Both the position numbers and the translations under genes were made by a program. The notes beneath the pieces are model-generated. The model saw nothing but the letters and a program-made list of their open reading frames with translations, searched no databases and was not told the origin of the DNA. From contig JBJCIZ010000028.1 in the NCBI GenBank assembly GCA_051294375.1, positions 1,749,479 to 1,813,478 of the forward strand: 64,000 nt of DNA, read 5' to 3'. The stretch's first letter is position 1. Each line of letters opens with the position of its first letter. Origin of the DNA: Paraspadella gotoi. Lineage: Eukaryota > Chaetognatha. Positions 54,241 through 64,000 of the stretch are shown piece after piece.

Positions 54241-55153
54241 ATTTGTGCGACAAAAAGTTCACATCAATCAAGGCAACATCGAGAAACTGTACGGGAAACC
54301 AAAGACAAAAGATGTAGACACCTTTGTCAGAACAATCTCCGCCAAGGATTGGAGCTTAGGTCATCCCGAGTTAGAAATGCTAAGTGAGATGACAGGCATC
54401 ACGATCGTAATGATGGAAGAGGACTCGGCACGGGAAACGGGTTGCAAATTCGAGAGGATATATGGACCTACTGACCACGATGGACGAATAAAAATATTTC
54501 GAACCATCACAGGACAGGTCAGCCTCGTCAGCAACGAAAACCCGACATGCCCACTCCGCCCGGCCAAGCAAGGACCAATCCAAACAATCAATGTGGCGAG
54601 TCTAAAGAAACCAGAGTGCAGGGGAAGGCCCAGAAGGCAAAATGCCACAAGTCACCACTGGGAAGCGCTGCCAGAAGATCTAATTCATGTGCAAATGCCA
54701 GACCCACCAAAGAATCCACAAACGTCACCTCCGCCATCCACGTCGACCCACTCAACCTCAGTGGAGACCATCCAATCAAAATGGCCTGGAGCAAAGGAAG
54801 AGTTAATGATCGACAGTACACTTGAGGCAGATGTCGACGTTTCAACAGAGGAGATAGCGGAAGAAGCAGCAAACCCCAATCAAAAAGAAATAAGGCTTAT
54901 GCCTTTAACAGCACTTGTTAAGCAATGGCAACAAGAGAATGAACTGTTCAAAACTGTAATAGAAGCCCTGCAACAAGATGACCGCGAAAGTGCCGAGAAA
55001 ATGCTAAACCAAAAGATGCAAAAAAGAAAAACCCTAACTGAGAGATACCTCACGAACATCCTCACCGACCTCAATGTCACGGAAAATGGAATCCTCATAC
55101 GGTTACAAGCCGAAACCCGACAACAAAATTTGTTGTCCCGCCCGAGAAAATAG
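54100..55153 (+). CDS. OTU-like region between RNase H and integrase
   Basis: From the end of the RT frame through a +1 shift at 54231-54240, the text follows the OTU fold: ALMAQTLGEEAKSFRTKFF, EFVRQKVHINQGN, VDTFVRTISAKDWSLGHPEL, then EMLSEMTGITIVMMEED. These match the helix, the W-G...E-L and the I-x-V strand of OTU cysteine proteases. The position of the catalytic DGxC block is HAPT, and no HY/HF end motif is seen, so the domain would be inactive. The rest is a Pro/Ser/Thr linker and a Gln/Glu/Lys helical segment. The frame must shift by -1 near 55110-55120 to enter integrase. Family assignment is inference. Confidence 0.5.
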
Positions 55154-56175
55154 TCAAACAAATACATCAACACTATGGTCACCCAGGTCGCGACCGCACG
55201 GCTTTTATATCAGCCCAATACGTCTCAGCACCAGGTTTATCAACGGCCGCGGCAAAATGCGTAAGAAACTGCGACAACTGCGCAAAAGCTACTGACGCAC
55301 AAAAAAATAACGAAACACCCTCCGCCCCAAACTTAGCCATCACCCCTTGGGAATCATTAAGCATTGACGTAATGCACCTGCCCTCGGTAGCTGGCTTTAA
55401 CTACGCCCTGGTTGCATCCGACAATGCATCTGCGTACACATGGGCTATCCCCCTACGCCGCGCAGATGCCGAAACAATTGTGAAAGCTCTCGACGAAAGA
55501 ATTTTTCTCCAACACGGTTCTTACATGGAAGTTAACTTCGATGGCGCAACGCAGTTAAATGGGAAAGCAATGAACTCCATACTGAACTTGCTTGACACGG
55601 TGGGGAGAAGGGTCCTGGTCGGAAGGAAGGACAGCAACAGGGCTGAAAGGGATATCGGCCGAATACGCCAAGCCCTGCGCAAAGCTGTGGAAGACCAACC
55701 AAGAAAATGGCTGGATCAACTTCCCCACCTGATGCTGCTCCTAAATGCCACTCCAATCATCGGATGGAAGACAGACATGTCTCCCCATGAAATCCAATTT
55801 GGCCACAGACCAAGGATCGTTGAAGCCGCTGATGACTTCACAAAAAGGAACCTCGTCGATTTCATTCGGAAAAGGGCCGACAGACAAGAACAGGCCCAAA
55901 CAAGATTAGCAGATCAGAGAAACAAACTGTACAAACAATCGTCGAGAGGAAATCCATACAAAAAGACGGCCGAAATCAAAATCGGAGACTTGGTCCTTGC
56001 CCGACGCGACCTCATCATGACCGGAACTGCAACGACCGAGAATAAAGTGAAGAGGATTTACTCTGGCCCACACAAAGTTGTACAACGAGACGGAAACCAC
56101 TATGTCGTCTCGATCGCCGGCCAGAACTTAAGATACCACAGACGACGACTCAAACAACACGCAACGAACGGATAA
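55110..56175 (+). CDS. Retrotransposon integrase
   Basis: H2C2 zinc finger: VKQIHQHYGHPGRDRT, then VRNCDNCAKA. Core: first Asp in LSIDVMHLP (55366), second in VNFDGATQL (55540), Glu in NRAERDIGR (55645), a D-x34-E spacing. The usual SDNGTQF is FDGATQL here, which is unusual. MSPHEIQFGHRPRI is the typical block after the core. The C-terminal part has GDLVLARRD and YSGPHKVVQRDGNHYVVSI, an SH3-like region. It ends at 56175 with the N gap next to it. It enters from the previous frame by a -1 shift. It inserts the element's DNA into the host genome. Confidence 0.9.
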
Positions 56176-56276
56176 ANNNNNNNNNNNNNNNNNNNNNNNN
56201 NNNNNNNNNNNNNNNNNNNNNNNNNNNNNNNNNNNNNNNNNNNNNNNNNNNNNNNNNNNNNNNNNNNNNNNNNNNN

Positions 56277-57995
56277 GTAAACGACTTTCCAAAGTAAGAC
56301 TTGAGACTGAAGTCCAAAGACGATACTTCGTTTAAAGACTTCATGGTAACACAGAGAAAGAGCTACCACTATTTCCGTAAAATTAGGAGGCAAAGCGAGG
56401 GTAAGTGCTCAATTGGCAAGGCAAAAGTAAAGACTTACTGTTAACGGCAAAGAAAAAGTCACGACTCAATGGCATGTTAAAAAAAAGGAACCATTTACCT
56501 TTGAATATATGGAAAGTTTAAGCCGATCATCCGGAAAATAAACCGATCGAGAAAAGAAAACTTTTTTCCTCTCTCTTTCCTCTTTTCTGCTTCCGCGCGC
56601 CACCTCGAGGGGAAATTTTTGAAGCTGAATTCTAAGAGACTGACTGACTGACTATCTGAAAATAAAATTTAGTGACGTTCGTTTTCGTTTTGTGATTTTT
56701 TTAGTAGGAAGAGGAATTTTCGTGAGAAGGTTTTTCGTTCGCGGCAAAGTCATTTACACGTTATTGTAAAAGTTAAGCGACTCACATATTGTTCTTTGTT
56801 GTTCTTTTTTCCCCTTTGTTCTTTTTTTTATGTCTTTCTTTATTTCGATCTTTTTCTATTTCTGGTTTTCTCCCTAAATGCGTTTCTTTTCTTCTTTCTT
56901 TTTTTCTCTTTTTTCTTTTATATTTTTTATTCTCTCTCTTTCGTTTTTCCGTCTTAATTTCTCTTTCTTTCTTTTTTTTTCTTCACTTCTTTTATTCTTT
57001 TTCTTTCATTTTATGTCTTTTTTTTATCTCTCTGTCCTTTTCACTATCTTTCTTTCTTCATTAAAAAAAGAAAAAACTCCTTCAAGCAAGCACTCACGCA
57101 CACTCACTCACACACACATAAAAAAAAAGGAAGGAAAAAAAAAAAAGGTTTCCTCTTCTCGAATTCTTCTGCTTTTCGCGTTTGAGTTAATTACATCCTC
57201 GACCTTGCGCTGCCGCCCCCCACTCTCTTCCCCCCCCCACACCTCTCCTCCCCCCCACATTTCCCAAAATCTTAAAACCCAACCTCCCCCCCTCAACAAC
57301 TCGTGAGTAACGATGCGCTTGCGCGTGAATAATCCATTAGCGCCATTAATTCTTACTACGATTTCCGTCTATGATTTTCTTTTTTTCTTTTTCTTTTTTT
57401 TTTTTCTTTTTTTTTGCGGGGAGGGGGTAGGGGGTAAGGGAGGCCCGGGGAGGCCCGGGGAGGGCCGTTTAACGGGGGTTAAATCGAGTTAAGGGGCAGA
57501 GAAGTTGCGACGGAGTTAGTTTTTATTTATGATTCATGAAATCAGAACCGATGACTTTTTTATTTATTTTATTTTTAATTTATTTATTTTTTTTTTTAAA
57601 TTGCCGCAAATTTAAAGTGAAATGACGAATGAAAAAAAAAAAGACCGGGTAAAACTGGGGATATTTTGATTGGATGAAAAATTCAGCCAATCAGATCCTC
57701 GTGTAATCGATGTGCGGAGGCGCGAAGTTCCGGTCAGCGACTTCGTTAATTAAATATTAAATTTATTGCCTTTTTTATTATGTGTTTTCGCGTTAGTTTT
57801 TCTCGTTTTGCTTTTATAATTTAAAAAAAGTTTGTTTTTTTTTTTCAACGGTCGTTTCATACCTAAAATACTTTTTTATACCTTTAAAAAGGCACGAAAA
57901 ACGAAAAGCAAAAAAAATATTACTTTTTCCCTCGCCAGCGTTTATTTTCTGACGGAGCTTTGTGGGTCTGAGTGATGAAACATGGAGCGCATGAG

Positions 57996-58042
<47 letters not shown>

Positions 58043-58400
58043 TTCTCTTTTTAGTGGTCCGCATTTCCGTTTCGTATTGGGATTTTTCTTATTTTTTTCA
58101 GAAAACAAAACTTTGTTGAAAAAGGGTTTTTTTTCGCGTCAGTCAAGTTGCGGAAAAGATTGGAAAAAATAATGGAACTGAAATGAAGAAGATGGTAAAA
58201 ATACGGTGTTGAAGGAGGGAAGATGGTAAAAATAACGGAGTCGTAGGAAGGAATATGGTAAACAAGGCCACTAAAACGAGAAAGCAAAATAGAGAAGATG
58301 GCTAATAGTAGAAAGTAGTATGTTATAAAATCTATAAATATTGAATAGTAAAACAAATAATTTTTTTATAATCATAAGTTAACAAAAATAAATACAGTAG
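56277..58400. other. No gene recognised
   Basis: After the 100-N gap come AT-rich sequence, a T/TTTC-rich tract (56785-57060), poly-C/poly-A stretches near 57185-57290, a G-rich run at 57417-57480 and a (GA)n run at 57998-58038. Frames here are low-complexity. Confidence 0.6.
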
Positions 58401-58414
58401 GTTAACATAAAGAA

Positions 58415-59050
58415 ACAAGTTTGAGCAAACAATGTCGGATCTGCCTACGATAATTAATTAATTAATTAATTAATCGATTAATTAATTAATTAATTAATTT
58501 TAATATGTAATAATTAATTTTAAATTTATATTCACTTATCATCATCGATGTCCTTAAAATTGGGTTAGGGACAGTTATTAAATATTTTTTGTTTGCATTT
58601 TATCAAAACAAACAAATATCCTTTATTTTATTTTATGTCTCCTTGTCTCTCTCACTCTCACTCTCTCTCTCTCTCTCTTTTTATGCAATTGCGACGATCT
58701 TTATGCTTTTAAGATTTTTTTTAACTTGCATCATTTTTTCACATTAATTAATTAATTAATTAACTAATTAATTAATTAAACATTTATTAGTAATCATTAA
58801 TATTAAAGATTCAAGTATATGTGACTTATGTTTTTTCCATCTAAACTCATTTCCACTGGCACAATTCCGTCAAAACTTTATATAATTATTATATATTAAT
58901 AAATATTTAAAAGCTTCAGTGCAACAACCCAATGAACTAAATCAAAAAGTTACATTGAAAATCGATTTAGTAGTAAAAGGGAAAAAAAATTTTAAAGAGA
59001 ACTAGGAGTTAGAAAAAAGTGTTCAATTTTGGCCCGCCTTACTAGATATT
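58415..59050 (+). repeat. Single-arm copy of the foldback element
   Basis: AACAAGTTTGAGCAAACAAT, TCGGATCTGCCTACGATAAT, the ATTA tract, TTAAAATTGGGTTAGGGACA, CT run, ATGCAATTGCGACGATC, AACTTGCATCATTTTTTCAC and finally AAGTGTTCAATTTTGG. It matches one half of 42.47-44.58 kb with few changes. Confidence 0.9.
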
Positions 59051-59599
59051 AGGGCCGGAACAGGATTGAAAACTTGAAGTTCTCTCAAATGGTTAATGGT
59101 TAATGGTTAAGCGACTATTAATAATATGAAAATGAAATAATTTTTAAAATTTTGCTTATCAATTTTTTTATAGATTCTGATAGAGCTTTAAAGTTAGATA
59201 AAGGTTATTAATACAACTTTTTTTTGTTTTATTTATGAAAAATTAAAAAAATAAAATTCCGCCAATAATGATGATGATGATAATTTTTTTAAGGTTTTTT
59301 TGATTTTTAACTAATTTATTGTCAAAATTTGAAAAAATTATAGTACTAACTTTCATTTAACTTCTTAAGCTCTACAAGAACCCTGTTAAATATTTCCGTG
59401 TTTCAAGTTTCCCAAAAATCGTTGCTCTTTTTGCCTAAAACGTTTACTATATATCTAAGTGAAGAAACTTACCTTTGTGAGAGAAAGTAAGAATTATATT
59501 AGTAGTTCTCAAGCTTTACGAGCGTGAAGCAGGTTTGTTTTAATGTTTCTTTACTTGATTTAATTTTATATTAAGGTTTTTATTAATTCGTTTATATTA

Positions 59600-59695
59600 T
59601 CTTTTTATAGTCCAGCGTTCAATTCCGTTCCATGCGTTTCTATGTCGTTCAATGCCGTTCAATGCCTTTCAATGCCGTTCAATGCCGTTTGTATC
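59600..59695. repeat. Tandem repeat of about 11 bp (CGTTCAATGC)
   Basis: About seven units with substitutions in front of the CT clusters. Confidence 0.85.
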
Positions 59696-59754
59696 TCAAT
59701 TGCTTCTACATTTGGTTGATTAACAATGTAAATTACTTCGGACATTATTTCGGA

Positions 59755-59765
59755 CTCTCTCTCTT

Positions 59766-59816
<51 letters not shown>

Positions 59817-59895
59817 AATTGCAACGATCCTTATGCTCATTTTTCTGCTCTCTCTCTCTCTTTGCAATTGCGACGATCCTATGCTCATTTTTCTG

Positions 59896-59967
<72 letters not shown>

Positions 59968-60560
59968 TAATAAAGATTCAAGTAAATGTAACTTATGTTT
60001 TTTTCCATTTAAACTCATTTCCACTGGCACAATTCCGTCAAAACTTTATATCTAGCTTCTCCACACAACTTTCCTACCCGCTCACAAAATTTCATCTCAA
60101 TCTATTATGGGTTAAATAAGTAAAAAGATTCAAGTAAATGTGACTCATATTTTTTTCATTTAAACTCATTTCCACTCGTACGTTTCCACCGAAACTTTAT
60201 ATCAAGCATCGTTACACATTTTTCTACCCACACAAAAATTTGAACTCAATCTATCCATCCAATTATGATTAATTAGAGTACTTATTGGTTAAAATAATTA
60301 AAAATTATTTTAGTAAATGCGACTTATGTTTTTTCCTCTTAAACTCACACGATTCCGTCGAAACTTTATATCCAGCTTTATCACACACTTTCCTACCCAC
60401 ACACAAAATTTCTTTCCAATCCAACCAGCCAATCACGAGTTATTGGAGCTTTTTGCTAAGGTGGGACGGATGGACGGATTTATTGACTGATTAATTAATT
60501 GTTGATTAATTAATTAACTAATTGATTAATTAACTGATTAATTATTTGATTTATTAATAC
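59755..60560 (+). repeat. CT clusters followed by dispersed (GGAC)n element units
   Basis: CT runs with TTTGCAATTGCRACGATCC spacers, then three CATTTAAACTCATTTCCACT units (60005, 60150, 60325) ending in TTGCTAAGGTGGGACGGATG. A further unit and the 18-bp AACTTGCATAATTT repeat lie at 60635-60805. Confidence 0.88.
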
Positions 60561-60809
60561 ATCCTGCATATACATTTAATATAAAAGGAAAAAGAATCCT
60601 AATCAATTAGTGAAACAGGTTTTTTGTTTTTTTCCATTTAAACTCATTTCCACTCAAAAGATTCCATCGAAACTTGGTTTCCTGTTCAATCACACACTTT
60701 TCTACTCACATACAAAATTCCAGGTCAATCGATAATTAAGTGGTAATAAGCTAACTTGTTCAACTTGCATAATTTAATCAACTTGCATAATTTGGTCAAC
60801 TTGTGGATG

Positions 60810-62220
60810 GCACCATATATTGGAAGTTAGCGCTCGTGCGTCGACAATTGTTTTTCTGCTTTGTGGTAAGAGTTAGTATTAACCAACTTGCTTGGTTAGT
60901 TCAATAAAAGCAACCTTAATAAATAATCAAAGCATATAGATATTCAACTGCTTTTTGCCTTCAAGCAATTAGAATATCTATATGAGTAAACAATAATCAA
61001 ATTAATTATTTAATTAATTAATAACCAATTAAAATAATAAAACAGTAATAAAGATACTAAATTAAAATTGATAACCGGAGAGATTCAAAGTAGGTTGTTA
61101 ATTATTAGTTATCTCTGTAAATCAGATTTTAAGCTAGGTAAAAACACAACAAGTTAAATCAGCTGATTGTTAATGAATGGAACTGAAACAGATTGATCAT
61201 TTGTTTCGGGAAACAAAAGATAAAATAAGTAATTTGTTTTAAACTAATAAAGTCTTTAATCAAAGTTTTGTAAAAGGTAAAAATAACTATTGGAGTTGAC
61301 CAATCTTTGTGATGAAGTATTCGGGGATGAGATATCTCGAGATCGAATCCACATCCCCCCCAGACGGAAACATAATAGTTTACGGAACACGTTTGGGCTT
61401 ATTAAAGGTAAGTACTACTAGTCTGAATACTTTAACTAATATATACATAATATATATATAAAATTGTAAAAAAAATGTTTTAATTCACTTCAAATCTAAT
61501 AAACGACGTATTACGGCGTTATAGTTGGGCTTGGTTTGAAGTGTTTATCATTTTTATATGAAAAGTTTGATGGCCTTGGGCGCAAGAAATATTCCCTCGG
61601 TGGGCGTGGCCGTTGACACACTTCCTCTGTTGGCGTTGGGGCCGACAATGGCGCTGGTGAAATAGGGGGAGCGCCGAAAGTGAGTGAGGGTGCGGCGACC
61701 GTGCCCTCGGGGGCATGATTCTTCTCTTTGGTAGGATGGATACTATTACTACAGACGAGGGTAAAAAATCAAAAGTGGGGATATATTAAATCTTGTTTAG
61801 ATGTCTTTACTTTCATTTTAGATTGGCAAGTAAATAACACAAATTAATTATACGTCGTGATTAGCGAGTTTTCGATCATGTGTTCAGTTCGACTGAAACA
61901 TGAAATTTGCCCTCCTCCGCGAGATCGCAGATCCTGTTCATTTGTTGAATATGCGCCAAAAAACTTTAAAGCGGGATTAATTGCGAATCTTCCAAAATAC
62001 GTGAAAATAATATTTTGCTTCGAAAATCTTTCTTCTTCGGGGGGAAAAATACTTATTTTTTGGACAATTTCTTATATTACATTAAATAATAATAAGACTT
62101 TCTGATATACATATTCGTTAACAGTGTAAATCTGACTTTTTGTAATAATGTAAAAATTTGAAAATTATTTTTTCCGTATATTTATGTTTTTGCGCCGTGC
62201 GCAGTCTTTCTATTTTATTT
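60810..62220. other. No firm gene upstream of the transposase-like gene
   Basis: AT-rich DNA, a tRNA-like box B (GAGATCGAATCC) near 61350, and a GC-richer patch at 61570-61720 without a supported exon. A frame at 61857-62105 (MISEFSIMCSVRLKHEICPP) looks protein-like but has no splice or family support. Confidence 0.4.
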
Positions 62221-62286
62221 CAGGTACGTTTTAAGAAGTAGTCGTAGCGTAGGCATAGTGGGCGGGTTCGTTGGCCAAGGATCGTC

Positions 62287-64000
62287 ATGGCGAAGCCACG
62301 GTACGAGACAAAGAGCAGTGCCATCCATGTCCTGGGAGAAGTCACAATTACGGAGAGAGAAGACTTTTTTCCAACCCCACCACACCGTAATTTTTTTCCC
62401 CTCAACTCTCAAGTAAGTTAAATTTTACAACTCTTTATTAGAATATATATAATATTAATCAAAACATTATATTTTATAGATTTTAGGGCGGTATCTCTCA
62501 ATCGTCAAAGGAGGGTTTGGAACTGCAAGCAAGAATGCGGCAAGTCTTACGATCGCCAAAGAAGTGAAAGCCCTCTGGGAAAAGGCCAACGTACCTTCCA
62601 TTGCTGTCCGTAGTATATCATCAAAGGTTGATAAATTGGTTTCACGGTTTTTAAATTTACGCCGATATAAAAATAAAGAAGCTGTTTTGAGTCAAAAATG
62701 GTTCAAAATTGATTACGAAAATCTAGTCAAAGATATCAATGAGGTGTTTGATATTAAAGTAGGTGAAAATGCTATTAAAGAGTATGAAAAAACTACCGGG
62801 ATTAAATATGGTGAGGAAGAACAGGCTTTCTACCAAGACCAGGTCTCCAAAACCTTCAACATGATGATCGGTAGTGTGGACAAGCAGTGGCTCAGAAAAC
62901 GCGAGGAAAAGGTACAAAGCGAACAAAGAATGGCGGAACGTCAACAGGCTTGGGAGGAAGAAAAGATGGCGTCCTCGTCCGCTTCATCATCTCAGGTTGA
63001 GGAGGTTCTTGGTCCCGAGGAAGCGTCACCTTCAGTTGAGTATGAAGTGGAGGAAAAAACCAATGTTGAAAGAGTAATTCTGACACGTAATAAAAAAAGG
63101 CGTTTAGATGATTATGGCGAAATTCAGACAGAAAAGGCAAATGATCTGAATTTGCAAGTAAGAGAATGTTATAATTATGTTAGAAATGAGGTGTACGATT
63201 TTTTGGTACGATTTATGGCAGAAGCTTCTGCATCAAATCGTCAAGCGTTGCTGGCAGCCAAATATTTTGCCAAGCACATTCTCAGTGTTAATTGGTTGTT
63301 ACCAGAAGAAGCGAGCGCAGAAAAGAGAAAGGCAAAAGAAGAGGGCAGAGTTTTATCTGACGATTTTTTTCTTTACGTTTTGCCCTCAGATACATCCTTA
63401 AATAGAATGCGAGACCAGTATGCAAAGGCCACTGAAAAAAGTGTAGCTCATCTTCTTTTGGATTTAGATGATGACGTCCCCATCACTCATCACGGCGACA
63501 GCACCACGCGAAGTATGACGGGAAAGATCTTCGCTGCGCCTTTGACTGTTGGGGATCGTCAAGTTGTTGCTCTTCCTATCCAAAAGTTAAGTAGTGAAAA
63601 GACGGATGATGTGGCTGATGTGTACCAGTTACAGTATAATAGGATGTCAATTTTAACTGGGGCACCAACAGTAACTTTTTTTGAAAAACTAACAGCTTTT
63701 ATGACCGATTCAGCTTCGGACATGAAATCCTTCATATCTGTATTAAAAAATAGATTTGATACTAATCATGAACCATTTCATATAAAATGTGTTTTGCACA
63801 CGGTTCTTGGATATACGGACACTGAACTTAAAATCATTTCATCTTTAGAACAAAGTATTGGGCCCGATAAAATATTTGGTTCAGCTAAATGTCACGACAA
63901 TTCCAATGTTTGTAAAAGTAGCATTGTTGCGATATTGAAATTAATTTCCCCACAGTACCAACATAAACCTTACAATATGAAAGAAGAGTTTGATGCATTG
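62287..64000 (+). CDS. Large transposase-like protein, two exons, open at window end
   Basis: Exon 1 (62287-62412) begins MAKPRYETKSSAIHVLGEVT and ends at CAA/GTAAGT. A 67-bp intron ends TTTTATAG, and exon 2 runs open from 62480 to the last base (507 codons), in phase 0. The protein has a helical, charged N-terminal part with a coiled segment (REEKVQSEQRMAERQQAWEE), a basic patch (TRNKKRRLDD), then THHGDSTTRSMTGKIFAAPL, VGDRQVVALPI, LTAFMTDSASDMKSFISVLK and FHIKCVLHTVLGY. The spaced D...TDSA...C-x2-H order resembles RNase H-fold transposases such as hAT relatives. That is inference; it could be a domesticated gene. No stops or frameshifts over 1.5 kb suggest a young or selected gene. Confidence 0.65.

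Larger units (their letters stand above)
48960..56176 (+). mobile_element. Ty3/gypsy LTR retrotransposon, frameshifted, no 3' LTR found
   Basis: In order: LTR-like sequence with TATA-like TTTAAATAG (49188) and AATAAA (49261), a primer-binding site at 49313, gag, aspartic protease, reverse transcriptase, RNase H, an OTU-like region, and integrase ending at 56175. RT before integrase gives the Ty3/gypsy order. Frames change at least five times. A 100-N gap starts one base after the integrase stop, and the sequence after it does not resemble the upstream LTR, so the 3' end is missing or hidden in the gap. Three 10-N gaps sit inside the coding region. Confidence 0.9.

Noticed and set aside
49718-56100. 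Many alternative frames on both strands within the retrotransposon
   Set aside because: They overlap frames with clear Gag, protease, RT, RNase H and integrase motifs.
61519-61716. Minus-strand His/Pro/Arg-rich frame
   Set aside because: No family, no splice support, in a GC-rich patch where chance frames are common.

Overview
The window reads as animal (metazoan) nuclear DNA from an unpolished draft assembly. The evidence is eukaryotic GT-AG introns, several only about 49-67 bases long, a heparanase-family gene, a Ty3/gypsy retrotransposon, many CT/GA microsatellites, interstitial TTAGGG-like arrays and N gaps of fixed size (10, 25 or 100 bases) among others. I cannot name the species. The introns are very short for an animal, but most of the window is repeats, so it is not a compact genome.

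Layout. 1-4.2 kb: a telomere-like degenerate array, then a heparanase-like gene on the minus strand in at least six exons, with frameshifts and acidic/Asn low-complexity inserts. 5.8-8.5 kb: a small secreted Cys-rich gene (minus) and two well-spliced exons of an unrecognised minus-strand gene. 8.5-9.7 kb: tRNA-derived SINE copies and a hammerhead-ribozyme-like element. 12.1-15.1 kb: a five-exon gene (plus) for an unrecognised polytopic membrane protein of about 760 residues. 16.8-29.5 kb: paralogous copies of a gag-like/zinc-binding element. One copy has an intron blown up by SINE/telomere-like arrays and by a 3.5-kb insertion with inverted ends. The empty version of that insertion site lies at 27.88 kb.

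30.6-34.9 kb: about 4.3 kb of a degenerate 13-bp minisatellite. 35-46 kb and 58.4-60.8 kb: arrays of a dispersed element with (GGAC)n microsatellite and a terminal hairpin (Helentron/HINE-like by inference), including a 2.1-kb foldback copy. 39.3-40.6 kb: an unexplained GC-rich island. 49-56.2 kb: a Ty3/gypsy retrotransposon with tRNA-Leu-type primer site, gag, aspartic protease, RT, RNase H, an OTU-like region and integrase, broken by frameshifts. 62.3 kb to the end: a two-exon gene, open to the window edge, for a large transposase-like protein.

Four loci match the hammerhead ribozyme pattern (CTGATGA, a stem II hairpin, GAAA). They are the most striking non-coding signal. Several apparent duplications lie exactly on either side of N gaps, and one side is full of indels. 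I take those to be gap-filling artefacts rather than biology.
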